Assembly (NCBI RefSeq): GCF_901709675.1
Contig: NC_051107.1
Coordinates: forward strand, 2,659,501 to 2,723,500
DNA from: Syngnathus acus
Taxonomy: Eukaryota > Chordata > Actinopteri > Syngnathiformes > Syngnathidae
Direction: 5' to 3'
Length of the DNA: 64,000 nt
Shown here one piece after another: positions 1 through 12,199 of the stretch. The stretch's first letter is position 1. Each line of letters starts with the position of its first letter. A program made the translations under genes and the position numbers. The notes beneath the pieces were generated by a model that was not told where the DNA came from, made no database searches, and was given only the letters and a program-made list of their open reading frames with translations.

Positions 1-175
1 TAAAATAAATATGAATTTATTAATTTAGACAAACGGTCGTTTATGCACCGTGGGTTCACGATTTCGTGCATGCTAGGTGTACGGCGTTGATGCTTTATGA
101 GCGTCTTGGTGTGAATTGCTTTGGCGCCCTCTTGTGGCATCAATGAGCAACTCACACATTTTTGCTATCCCACAG

Positions 176-2693
176 TTGGAGCTCCCATTAGAGATGCCGG
201 CTAATGCTTTCAGCGCCGTCAAGTAAGGCAAAAATGATCTTCTGCAACATTAGCTTAATCCTAGCAAATAGTGAACATAAAAGTGTGTGTGTGTAACAGG
301 TTTGTGAACCTCGGTTTCGACCACCATTACGCGGAGAAGCCCGAGCGAGTCAAGATAGAAGTATTCACAAACCGATTAGGTAACACTTATTTCGCAGGTA
401 ACGAAACATGAAAACGCCACTAACTGACATCTTGTTTTGTTTTTTCCTCATTTGGAAAACAAGAACGTAAGTCCCCCCCCCCCCCCCCCCCCCCCCACCT
501 GACAAAATGAAACAATGATTGGATTTTCACCATTTGATTAAAAGCCGCTTGAATCTACTTTCACGTGGCCTGGCTGATTGATGCGTTTTTAATTGCGAGA
601 TCCTGATTTGAATACTCCGCAATCAATTCACTCCTACACAAACCGAATGACAATCGTGACATTTATCTATTTCATCCCAGGAAGCATGTGCGTGTGCTAC
701 AGCCGACCCTCTCGCGACAAAGCCGAGCTCATCTATTCCGTGGTTCTGATCCACAAAGGTGCGTGTTACCTGCAGTCACGCAGTCTCCCGCATATCAACT
801 CATTTTCCTTTTCATCCTCTTTTTTTTTTTTTTTTTTTCCAGACTGCAGCAAGACTTTCCGGGTCACTTTGGGTCAGCCCGCTCGGGACGCCCTGCAGCT
901 CCAGCCGCTTTTCATCCCGATAGGTCAAAGACACACACATATAGAAAAACACACAAGAGAATTTCTAAATGTGTATGATTTGGCTTAATTAATGTCTAAA
1001 CAGCGGGGGTTGTTATTTCCATATGTAGGTTACTACGTGGTGGTGTATCTGCATAAGCGCTTCCTGCACTGCATCAACAGCAGGCAGCAGGAGATGCTGT
1101 GCCACTCGCTCTTCCTGTCTGGTAAGATAAAGTGTTGCGCATTCTTTTTCTCATTAAGTCTTATCCCGCTGTGCAACATTGGTTTTGTGTGCTTGGTAGC
1201 GGGTAACTTGTATTTCCTTCTTAAACGAAAACAAATTGTTAGCCTTATAGCATGAGTGCCCAGATTAGTTTGAATTTATTGTCGCAAAAATCGATAAAAA
1301 ATACTCGTGTTGGCTAAATATTTCTATTTTTAATTATTTGGTGAGTGACGTGGGTGTCGAATTTGATAAATCATTTTCCCAAAATTTTTTAGTACACTCG
1401 AATGCGAATAAAATTGTATGCGATTAATCGATGGGGAAAAAAATCGATTGGATAATCGATTCTAAAATGATGTTTGCATTGGACGTTTAGGAGATGACGC
1501 CCGCGATTAATCGATGGGAAAAAAAATCGATTGGATAATCGATTCTAAAATGATGTTTGCATTGGACGTTTAGGAGATGACGCCGACTTGGGCCTACCGT
1601 CAAAGTCCGGAAAGTTCACCGTACTGCACAAAGAGGAGTCGTCAAGCACGGCCATGTTGGACCCGGTAGGCGGGACTATCCACGATGTCCAACTCAGCTC
1701 CGCCCGCCTTCTGCAAATCCTCCACTCACCATCTGGGTGAGCGCCACCTACTGGAAGGACACGGAAGTAGACGGTCAAGCCTAGATTTTCTTCTTGTGTC
1801 CTCCATCTATTATTCAAGGAGAGCCAACAACATGGCCGACGCTCAACGCCTGGCCGCCCTTCACTGCCTGCTTCTTCACAGCGGAGATGACCCAAACGTG
1901 GAGCTGGAGGTTAGCGCTGAAGCGGAGAGGCTGGCATTTAAGCACCCTGGCGTGTCCTCTACACATTACACTAAACAAGCTTTTATGTTAATTTTTTTTT
2001 TTTTTTATGCCTGCAGATTATTGAGTGGCTGTGTGACAATTTAAACGTTGTAGACTCTTTCAACCAGATTCAGGAGTTCATTCTAGGTGAGTGTTAAAAA
2101 AATAAAAAATAAATTGAATAAGGGTGATTTTTTTGTTTTTGTTTTAACAGCATCTTTATACAAAATAAGCTACCAGAGGTCACTCAGCCAGGATAAACTT
2201 CTGCCTTGCTCCTCGGTGTTTGACATGAAGGTCGCCTCCACACCCGCCGTCCCCACAAAACACCTGGTTCACACTTTCGGTTTTGCAGGAGGTACCGGCG
2301 TGTCTGGCGACGATCCCCGGCGTGCTGTCCACTACTCGATTGCATATCGAGTCAGTTTTTAAAGGCCAGGTAATAACATGCGTGAAATTTCTTTCACAAG
2401 TCACTCTCTTGGAATGCATGACAAAAGATACACCTTGGTTGTATTTGACCGTGAATTTCAAGTTTGGTCATAGCAGTGATTCTCTCAATGTGGTTTTATT
2501 GTATTTATTTATTTATTTATAATTGTTTATGTATTTATTTATTTTTTTAATTAACGAATTAATTTATTTATCTATTTTCTTACCTGGGTTACAGTACACA
2601 CAGTTCTGTGCAGTTTTTTAAATTAATTAATTAATTTAGTTATATATTTATTTATATATAATTTTTTATGTATTTCTTTCTTTTTTAATTAAT

Positions 2694-2724
<31 letters not shown>

Positions 2725-5700
2725 TCTATTTTCTTACCTGGGTTACAGTACACACAGTTCTGTGCTGTTTTTTTTTTGTTTTTGTTTTTTTTGCAGGCCA
2801 AGAGTCTCCAGGGCTTCTGGTCCGAGCTGCAGTGGAACACAGAAAGGACAACATATTTTGAAGTGGATCCCAACCCCAGATACAAAACGTCTTATATTGA
2901 AGCATACTGGAGCAAACTTGTAAAGGAAAACAGTTAGACACCGTGAAAATATTTTAGGGGGCGGAGCCACGCTCATTGTGTTGTTTTCTTGTAGATGGCT
3001 GAGGAAGCATCTAGTCACATGACTCATGTGTTGGAGAACACTAAGAAGTAGGTAGAATAAATACAGTAATATTTATTATTTTATTAGTCCTTACACATTT
3101 TTTTTTTTAGGGTCCTTGCCATGGTGGACACTTGGGATCTTGGTAAGTCAGTACCAAGAATGTGTTTGGTCACATTCTTTGTTCTAACCACACCACGCTC
3201 TTGTGGTTTAATAAAAAAAAAAAATAGAGTGATGAAAAATGAAGTAACAGAGAACGGGGCGAGGTGAAGAATGGCCAGATGTTATAACATCGCTCCTGTT
3301 ATTGGGCCTCCTGCGCAGCTGTTGAGCATCAAGCCAAAAGTTTCACTTTCTTTATGTCATTTGATTTATTGAGACTTTATCTGTGATCTCATGGTGCATA
3401 CCGACTGGCGTAAAGTCAGAACATGCGGCCCAGAAGCGATGATGGAACACAGATTTCTAACATGTTCCATGTTGTTTGGGCATTTTGGAGAAAAAAAATG
3501 GAGCTACTGAGAACTTCAGTGGGCTAGCGTCATTTTAAGTAAAGTTTTTTTGTCATACATTTTCATGTAAAATAAAAATGTACCGGATTAATCGATAGAA
3601 TGATCGATGGAATAATCGATTCTAAAAAATTTGATAGTAACAGCGTGAGTTTTCATTTTGACATTTTGCACTCATATTCGACATATTGTTAAAACATGTA
3701 AAATAAAAATGTATCCGATTAATCGATGGAATAATTGACAGAATAATCGATTCTAAAAATTGTGACGGTGACAGCATGAGATTTAATGTTGACATATTGC
3801 ACTCATATTTGACATATTGTAATACATTTTCATGTCAAATATAAATGTATCCGATTAATCGATGGAATAATCGACAGAATAACCGATTCTAAAAATTTTG
3901 ATAGTGACAGCGTAAGTTTTAATTTTGACATATTGCACTCATATTTGACATATTGTAATACATTTTCATGTAAAATATAAATGAATAATCGACAGAATAA
4001 TCGTTTCTAAAAGTTTTGACATATTGCGGTCCTGCAAATGCATCTCAGGAAGTGAGGTTCAGAGATTGCTCATAAATAAATAGCGCTTAGGTGCCACGGC
4101 AGATATATAATTGAATTAGATTTTAAATACCGTTTTTTTAATCGCAACTAAAAACACATTTACAAAAACAAATGCCACCATTTCTGCAAAAGTAAGCACA
4201 GAGAGGAACAATTCTTGCCCGATAAATCACCAAGATACTGCATAACCTCCCCAGAGTTTACTGCTGCCATAAAATATTAAATCACTCTCGTGTAAAAAAA
4301 AGACAAAAATTGATTCAGCCCACTCTAGTTATCCGTGGCTAAATCTTAAACTCGTGTTATTCATCCACGTGTCTTCCGAACTAATGTGGAAAATTTGATT
4401 ATCATCTGATAGACTCCATCATTCATTCTTTCATTATTCATTAAACCGGAGGCTTTTTAGCAAAATAAGAAAAGGCAAAGGAAGAAACGCCAAAGTCGTC
4501 GTACAAAAATGAAAGCGATGCTATTAAAACATTTACATAGCACAGTGTGGAAGCTGGCAAATATTTGCCATTTTTACCCCAAGGCGAATTACGGGGGAGT
4601 CGATATGTAAATAAGCGGCTAATGCTAATGCTTCTGCTAATGAGAACGATTACCTGTGTGTTTGGAAATAATCCATGCGCATATAAATGTGCTCGCACGC
4701 TGCAAGTTGTTACATATGACACATCAAAAAAAGTCAGCCTCTTGCATGTGCGTGATTAAATAAAGATTATATATGAAAGTCTGCAATTATTCATCTGCTC
4801 ACAGCAGGGGAAGGCAGTCTCACAACTCCCCCTCAAGCTTTGTGATGTTTTTTTTTTCAAAGTCAAAACACACCCCAAAAAGAATCCATTAATGTCTTAG
4901 ATTACCCACAATCCTCCTCTTCTCCTTAAGGCTTCTTTTTTTTTAAATTTTCACAGCTAATAGCAACCAGGTTAGCAAGGTGAATTGCACAGGCCCACCT
5001 GAGATTCGTTTCATTTTTTTTTCTCCAGGCAGGAAGCTGGTGCCACTTTTCCAAGAGGAGGACCACCACCAGAGGTTGCTCATAGGCCTGGTGAGAAGAA
5101 GAAATAAAAAAATAAAAAATTTTTACGAGCAAGCAACCAATGATGCGTGAGGAATATCATTCCATATGTGGCTAAAAAGCGAAGCGTGGAGAGTCTCCGT
5201 CAGGTTTTTCTCACTTTGTATTTTGACAATAGAAAAACTAACATTTTGATAAATGAAAAAATCATACCAAAGGCGCACTGTCGATTTATTATGGGGAAAA
5301 TCCCGAAAAGTTTGAAAAATAGTTTTTATTTGAATGGAAGCTGACAAACGTAAAAAGGCAATTATTTCTCTCCTGTTATCTGGTGAACTTTCCTCACATA
5401 TTCAGATAAGCCACAATTCCCCCCCCCCCCCTTTATTTTTCTTTTGAAACAATTTGATGAGCAATTCCTCACCCTGCGTTTTTTTGCCTGCGCTCAGCTC
5501 TATTCCAAAATTGCAGATCGCTTCAGTTTAAGAGTTCAGACGAGATGTTAGCGCGCCGCTCAAACTATTCTTAGAATGACCCGGTCGTCCGGTCGCCCGC
5601 CTCCATCTTTTCTTGCCGCTCCGCTTTCATCTACATGTTTTTTTTTTTGGGTGTTGTAGACGGTGGAGAAGCTGCGAGGGCATCTGAACACGCACCTGCC

Positions 5701-8700
5701 TCGCCTTGGCAAGAAGAAGATCGATTCCCTGGTTATCAACTATGTAGCCAAACTGGTCAGTATTTTTCATCCAAAACATTTTTTTTTTTCAAAACACTCC
5801 TGGGGATTGCTAACATTCCATTTGAGGAGATTATTTCCATACTGTGATTTCTGGCTGAAAGAAAAATTCTGAGACGTGTTTAGTATTCCTGGGAGGTAAA
5901 ACTCAGCTACAAAACCTTCCCCGGGTAGACAATGTGACATTTATCAAAACGAGAGAAGTTTGAATTGCAGCGAGCTTGTCGTCGACCTCTCGGGCCAAGG
6001 TGGAAAAATCTGATTGGCTACCTATTTGTCATTAAGATTGACGCCTTGGTTCCGCCCCCCAAAAAAGATATTTTTTTTCTTATCTCGCTGACAAACAAAA
6101 AAAAATGGCGATGAAAACTTAACCTTGGCGCAATTGGAAGCGACAAGGAGGAAAAATGAGCTGTTACACACAACACACACAACTCCGGCCAAATGTCCAC
6201 TCTCCGAACAAAAGCCCCCCCCACCCCTTGGTACTTATTGAGACTAATGGCTACATTGACACAAGTTGGTGGTACTGTGTGTGTGTGTGTGTGTGTTTGT
6301 TGAAATAGATTACAGCTTTTAAAGAGCCGGGAAGTTCTGCCGTGATAGATTGCGATTCGCCACTACATTATTGTCATAGTTATTTATTCCCCGTGGCCCG
6401 GTTGCTACGGACAACGGTGATACATTGCTTTTTATTATGCGGTGTAAAGAGCAAGCGAGGAGTCAACTGAATACATATTGAAAGTTGTGTTTTGAAATAA
6501 GCTAGGGGGAGGTTTTAATTATGCAAGAGAGAAACACCCTTCTGGATGATGAAGGTTGTTACTTTTCTCTTCATTAGAAAAGAGGCTTGTTGTGAAGAAC
6601 GGCTGCTTTTAGATATTCCGACAAAGGTTTTTTTTTTGTAGTTTCACTTAGCACGTGACTGAACACCTGCGAAAAAATTCAATCTTGATTTGTATAACCG
6701 TAGAAGCAGCCAGAAAGACCAATATTATCGGAACAAAGGAGCCGTAACTTTGTTTTTTGTATAATCAAAACTAATCTCCAAAAACATCAATCTGGAGTTT
6801 TAGCTAACATTAGCAATGACAACATTGACGCACATGTTGCATTCCAAAGATTATTAGTCTGACGGATTGGAAATAGTGTGGAAACTAGCAGTGAATTGTC
6901 TTCCTGTTATGTTCCAGTGAGCTATCACGTGTCATTTTTTTTATTTTTTTAATCGCAGTCGAACAATCCCGCATGCTGACATACGTTTAGCGACCGGATG
7001 TGTCGTTCCGCGCGTTCACACGCCAGTCGAGCTGTGTGGAAATGAAAATGGGAAGCGGGGCTTCCAAAAAAGGGAAGTGAGGATACAAGCCAAATTGAGA
7101 TGCCCAAAAAAGTCACAGATGTAAAAAACATGCGCTAAACTGCTTTTGTTTTCTGGCTTCATGATGTTAGCTCAAATTCCCGCCTTTGCCTCAAGCTTTC
7201 ATTAGAATCTAATTGAACGTCTTTTCTCAACAACTAAATCTGTGTGTGTGTGTGTAGCTGGAGCTGATCAGACACATGCTGGAGTCAGTCTGGCAGAAGC
7301 ACAAGCTGGGCCCTCATGTTCTATGCTTGTGAGTATCCACTCCCTCTGCGGCGGAGCAGCACTTATTTCACATGACTTTTTACTGAAGTCATTTTTAACA
7401 TAACAGAACTCTTACTTCAATACAAATGCATCCAAAATGTTATTGGCCATGTGGTTCCAGAACACAGCGGGGCGGTCCAGGCGATTGGGCCGTCTTTCAC
7501 TTCATGCTTCGGATCCTGGAAGCCACTCGGGGTCTCTGCATGCCCCTCCCACCTGGTATGGCCAACACACACAAAAGCCATTCATTGGAAAAATAAAATC
7601 ACAGCCGGTTCAACATCAGCATCTTTAGAGTCGCGCAATCGTGTGACTCAGTTGTTAGTCAGTCGTGTTGTGTAATTCTGTTGCTTTCTTTTTGTCAGGC
7701 TATCACACTCTGCTAGCGGCGTTGGCTTTGCGTTGCCTCCCTCGTCACACTTTCCTACAGTACGTCGACCACCGCTTCCTGCAGCTGACGGAAACCTTCG
7801 TGTCTCGACTCATGACAGGTGCACATGTGTAAAAAGTACATTAAAAAAAACTAATAATAATCATTATTATTATTATTATTAATCTAATAATAATTCTAAG
7901 TACATAAAAGATTACAAAAATAATAATCATTATTATTATTAATTTAATAATAATTTAAAATTTTATGCATTGTTGCAACACAGTCAGATTTTCTTATTGC
8001 CATTTTTTCATTCTCTAATTTAATAACAAATAAAGTTGAATTCTATATTTCCAATTTTTTTCATTTCCCCCCCAAAAACAAGCCAAGCAAACAATTGGAT
8101 TAAAAATGTGGAGATAATTTTTCATTATGAGAACAGCTGCTATGGCAGCCATTTTGGGGAGATAAATTCACTATGGGCACTCCGCTTAAAAACAACTATT
8201 GAGTATTTGCAGTACGTGCCCCAATTTGTATCAATATTGGAACTCAATCAATTCCATTTTTATTTCTCCTATCCACAGATTTGGACAACAGCGCGGCCAA
8301 TGAGAAACTCAAGTTCAGTGTATTAAAACGACTTCCCGAGGTACGTTTGTTTATTTCCACCTGTCATATTTTAAAACAATGCACAATCCCATTTTCAAGT
8401 AGCCAGGAAGTTTTATTGTCCTAAAATGAGCTATTTTAAGTCGCAATCACAAAGCACTTGAGTAACCAATGTGTGTTATGTAACGTCCACGTGCTAAGTA
8501 ACAGTATGTAAATAAATTCTGATTCTATCTCATTTTATCTATCACAGAAAATTCCTCTCGCAATGGTCAATTTATTAGGAACCCCGACTGTAGTGAAAAC
8601 GAAGCGCAACAAATCTTGGCAGCGGCCACCGAGGTTTTTTATCGCGTTCCGTTCGATTTATTTTGCATGCCATTCCGGAAGGGTTGTAATTTGCAGCCGC

Positions 8701-9521
8701 GTCAAACCGAGCCGGTCACACCGAGATACCGTCGTAAATAATTTAGTGGCAAAGTTTCACAATTCTGGGCTTAAAATATTCATCTTTGGGGGGGGGGGGA
8801 TAATAATTAAACATTGATTAATGGGCTCTCGCGTGAGCTTGCGGCTGCCGTTAAATAGAAGCGGAAAGCAGTTCTGTATCAACGTGACTGATGGGGCATA
8901 GTTGTTGCTTTCCATATTAAATATTAAGCAATGGGTATATTATTTCATAAACCCCGAAATAGAAAGCAACATTTTTTTTTGGTAGACCTCAAAACCGTCA
9001 CCTTTTTCGTGTGTGTAGGAAAACAGATTCTACCATATGTGGGATCATCCTGTCACTTCGGTTTCCATCTCCAGAGATTACGTCAAGAATCTGTTGGGGA
9101 GACACAACAAAAACAAGGTCGGGGACACACACAAACACATTTGCTAAGCCAAAACAAAACACTTGACAGACACACCTTTGGCCTTTTTTCTAATTATTTC
9201 TCGATTTTTTTTTTTTATGAAGCCAAATCAGTCAGTAGCATTTTTGTTTTTGTGCAGGGATTTGCTTTCACGGGCAGAGACAACACGAGTTTCGGAGCAG
9301 AGTTCCTGCCTCTGGCGTACCTGGCCAAAGTGCTTTCTAATATCGAGGAGCAAGGTAATGTGTGTGCGTGGATGCTTCTCACGTTGAGAATCCTCCTTAA
9401 GAAGCTTTTCTGTGCTCCAGCTCTGAATCCCTTCGAGGAGCAGGGAAACGTGGACGCCACGTTTGTGGAGGAGACGGCTCTGAAACAGACACTCATTCTG
9501 CTGGGCTTTGAGGGAAAATAA
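176..9521 (+). CDS. gsap: Gamma-secretase-activating protein, 3' part (N-terminal exons lie before the window)
   Basis: Exons: 176-222, 300-379, 681-758, 843-923, 1029-1121, 1574-1736, 1819-1909, 2017-2086, 2151-2230, 2289-2369, 2797-2919, 2995-3047, 3111-3142, 5029-5090, 5660-5755, 7258-7328, 7461-7555, 7699-7818, 8279-8340, 9019-9117, 9258-9354, 9421-9521. Phases join without a break to give 624 residues plus TAA; the human protein has about 850, so roughly the first quarter is missing. Recognised from YYVVVYLHKRFLH, CHSLFLSG, QEEDHHQRLLIGL, AVFHFMLRILEAT, DNSAANEKLKFSV, MWDHPVTS and the end FVEETALKQTLILLGF, all closely matching the human C-terminal half as I remember it. In mammals a C-terminal fragment of about 16 kDa binds gamma-secretase and the APP stub and raises amyloid-beta output; that is family knowledge, not visible here. 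The gene converges on ccdc146. Exons 9 and 10 flank a 58-nt intron, and the acceptor of exon 6 is duplicated upstream. Confidence 0.93.
473..496. repeat. Poly-C tract, 24 C, in gsap intron
   Basis: An uninterrupted run of C between the exons ending at 379 and starting at 681. The exact length is unreliable because sequencing slips in such runs. Confidence 0.95.
1421..1584. repeat. Tandem duplication of intron end plus exon start in gsap
   Basis: Two near-identical 81-nt units, 1421-1501 and 1504-1584. Each starts with an AATCGAT-rich stretch and ends with TTTAG followed by the first bases of the exon. The downstream copy supplies the acceptor of the real exon at 1574. In the upstream copy the same acceptor would open at 1491 but soon runs into TAA in the gsap frame. 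The pair differs by one base in the G/A run. Confidence 0.9.
2231..2288 (+). other. gsap: Ultrashort 58-nt intron of gsap
   Basis: Reading through this stretch breaks the family frame, while removing GTCGCC...TTTTGCAG joins ...VFDMK to EVPACLATIPGV in phase 0 and restores the alignment with the human protein. The donor is weak (AAG|GTCGCC) and the acceptor good. If it is not an intron, the gene would carry a frameshift here. Confidence 0.7.
2500..2735. repeat. (TTTA)n-rich low-complexity intron sequence
   Basis: Long TTTA and TTAA runs in the gsap intron between exons ending at 2369 and starting at 2797. A segment of about 45 nt (TCTATTTTCTTACCTGGGTT and onward) occurs twice, near 2571 and 2725, just before the acceptor. 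Confidence 0.85.
3555..4020. repeat. AATCGATT-type tandem repeats in gsap intron
   Basis: About four degenerate copies of a unit of roughly 125 nt. Each contains CATTTTCATGTAAAATA, GGATTAATCGATGGAATAAT, GATTCTAAAAATTTTGATAG and TTTGACATATTGCACTCATA. The same AATCGATTAATCG core recurs in many introns of this window, so it is an interspersed family that has also expanded locally. Confidence 0.85.
6271..6299. repeat. (TG)n microsatellite
   Basis: About a dozen TG units in the gsap intron between 5755 and 7258. Confidence 0.9.
7846..7960. repeat. (ATT/AAT)n microsatellite cluster
   Basis: Runs of ATT and TAA on both sides of a short AT-rich spacer, in the gsap intron between 7818 and 8279. Confidence 0.9.
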
Positions 9522-12199
9522 TTTTTTTTTAAAAAGGACAGATGGGAGAATAACGAGAGCGATGAAGGAGATGAATGGGAAGATGCTGAGATGTTGGCAG
9601 GATTAAAGAGGAAAGGGAGGAAAACTTTGAACATTTGTTTACACTTGAATTCAAGTCAGGAAGCCTTTTGTGTTAAATCGATACATCAGCAAGAAAGCAA
9701 AATCTTTGCACATTCTATTACAAGACATCATCGTGAGGAATGACTTGATTCAAAAAAATGTGTCCAATGTATTTTTAAAATCGAAAAATATGGTAGTTGG
9801 CCACCTGGGGGCAGTATAATTCCGTCATTCTTGGCAGAGGATAAAGAATATACGCATGTTTAACCTTTGTTAGCATTAAGCTAATCAGACTTAAAGGGAT
9901 TTTTTTTTCTTTTGATACGCAAAATGTCCGTTTTGTGTTCAGTTTGACATACCTCAAATTTTTGCTCACATGGGAAAAACTTGTATGTCAAGGCTCCATC
10001 CACGAGCAGTTGGTTCAGCGTTAGCCGTCAATGTAGGACGTTTTCAAACGAGACGCGATTATTACTTCAGAGCAAATCTAAATGAGAAGATAATGCGAAG
10101 CGCGGCGGGACTCACTTGAGGGAACTTCACAGATGGAAGATTAAGCTATTATTTTTTGAAAATTTTGTGACTAGTATTAGGTCAATGATGAGGGAAATCA
10201 GTCGGGGTCTGTTTTTTTCTTTATTATTATTATCACAGGACAGTAAAAACGTCCTCTGACAAAGTTGGATGTGTTTTTAAAAAAAAAACAACAACATTCA
10301 GTCATAGGATATAAAAACATCCTTTATCCTTATTTGGTTGGAAAACTTCGGAGTGACCTATTTCACCATCATGAATATTCGAAACCATGTTGGACGATTT
10401 CCTGTAATCGTTTGTCACACATTGTTTCAATATTTGCATACAAAGCGATCAGACATTTATTTATTTGCACAACATGCTGCAGAAATATGTCGAGCACAGC
10501 GTCAAACATTTGGAACTAAAAGGAGATGAAAAGACATGTGATGGTCTGTGTTGAATCATGTGCACGTGCGTGATCAATCATGGTTGATTTTTTTTTTTGT
10601 ACAGTCTCAAGAAAATGTATGTGTGTGGTATGTTTTGATTTTCGAGGGTGAAATACCAAACATTGTATAGGTTGGGAATAAAAGGGATAATATGTTTTTT
10701 CTCCATTGAGGTTTTTTTCATGTTAATATGATTCCAATTAAATCTTATTGCATCATAAAACGCCTCCGGATACAATTGGAACTTTACACGTCTTAAAATC
10801 CTTTCAATCAGGAGTCGGGAAATGATCTCACAAGCTGAGTCAAGTTCAGCAAACACCTCGCAGTCTGCTTCCACAAAAATAGATTTTTCCGGAATTTCTG
10901 TTCTTTGTGCGGGAATTTACGCTTCCGCTGTCGTTGCCCTCGCCCGCTCGGTGTTATGTAATGGCCTAATGAAGCCTAAACTGTTTGGCGCTAAATTAAT
11001 CCGACAGCTCTCAGCAGCTGCCAGCAATGGATGATCACACACACCATTACTCCTGAACACAATATCTTACTAAATTAACTATTGACCTGTCTTTTCTTTT
11101 ACATATGAGATGCTAACACGTTAGCTAGTAGCGCAAGTTTGTTCTTATCTTTAGAAATGAGTATTTGTATCGTAACAAACTACAGTCATACATGTTCACC
11201 ATTTTCATACAGTGAGATGAAAATCATGTTAGCAGAAAATTCCAACCACTACGTCAGTAAGTAACTTTACCTCAAGAATTATTAGCTACTAGCCGTTTTA
11301 GTCGATCCAGTATTTTTCAGAAACTTATGAGTTTGGTAGTCATTCTTTTACTTAAATTTCTATGAAATGGAATTTTGTTGTGGAGATAAGCAGAAGTTGG
11401 TGTCATTATTATCTGTTTTACACTCAAAAACCTCCAATCAAATTTAACAGTTAGCATCTATCTTTTAGCACTCGGCTAAACATGCTAATTATAGCTAATG
11501 TAACGCATTAGGTCAATATCTTGTCAAAGCTCTCTTCAAGCTATTATAAACTGAAATAAATACTAATTTGAAAGAAAAGACAATTAAAAAAAACTTTAGG
11601 TTGCTTAGCTAATCGTTAGCTACATTTTTAGTTTTCCATTATTATAATTCCCGAAAATTTTCTATCAGCTTGATATGTCAGTTTCCAGCAACACATGCTT
11701 TTAGCGTTTTACTTTATTAACCAAACATCATCTATAATTCGATCCAAATACTTTTTCTCAATAAATCGTGGAGCTACTCCGCCCCTGGCAACTGTCATAA
11801 GAACAAAACTCAAGTTTGATGCACAACAACTTTGCCATTTTTTCCTCTTCACATGTTACGAAGTGAATATTTGCAGTCTTCTTATTCATTTTGGCACCAC
11901 CTTGAATTCCTCCTGTTTTTTCCTCTTCCACTGTGTGATCATCCTCTTTGTATTTACATTTCTCCTTTCAGGCTTTAAGCTCACAGCTTAAAACCTCCGC
12001 AATGCATTCATAGAACATTACAAGTCCAAAAAAAAAAAATGTTAAAATACCCCCAAATTCACACTTCCGGTTCTGTAAACAAGCTATTGTCTGTAAATGC
12101 AGCAAAAAATATGACAACCAGATGCAGTCATGAAATAATTAGAGGAGGTATGCTAAAAGGGAAGCGCATTACTTAAACAGAATTTAGATGACTCAGGGG
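9522..12199. other. Convergent intergenic region between gsap and ccdc146 (3' UTRs)
   Basis: The stop of gsap and the stop of ccdc146 face each other across 2.7 kb. The sequence is AT-rich with no exon-like ORF. It should hold both 3' UTRs: a sense AATAAA at 10677-10682 could end gsap, and TTTATT at 11713-11718 (AATAAA on the minus strand) could end ccdc146. Neither poly(A) choice can be proven here. Confidence 0.6.

Noticed and set aside
8931-9521. 196-codon continuous plus-strand frame at the end of gsap
   Set aside because: It reads through two introns; donors after 9117 and 9354 and acceptors at 9257 and 9420 with matching phases, plus the human alignment, show three separate exons (the first in another frame).
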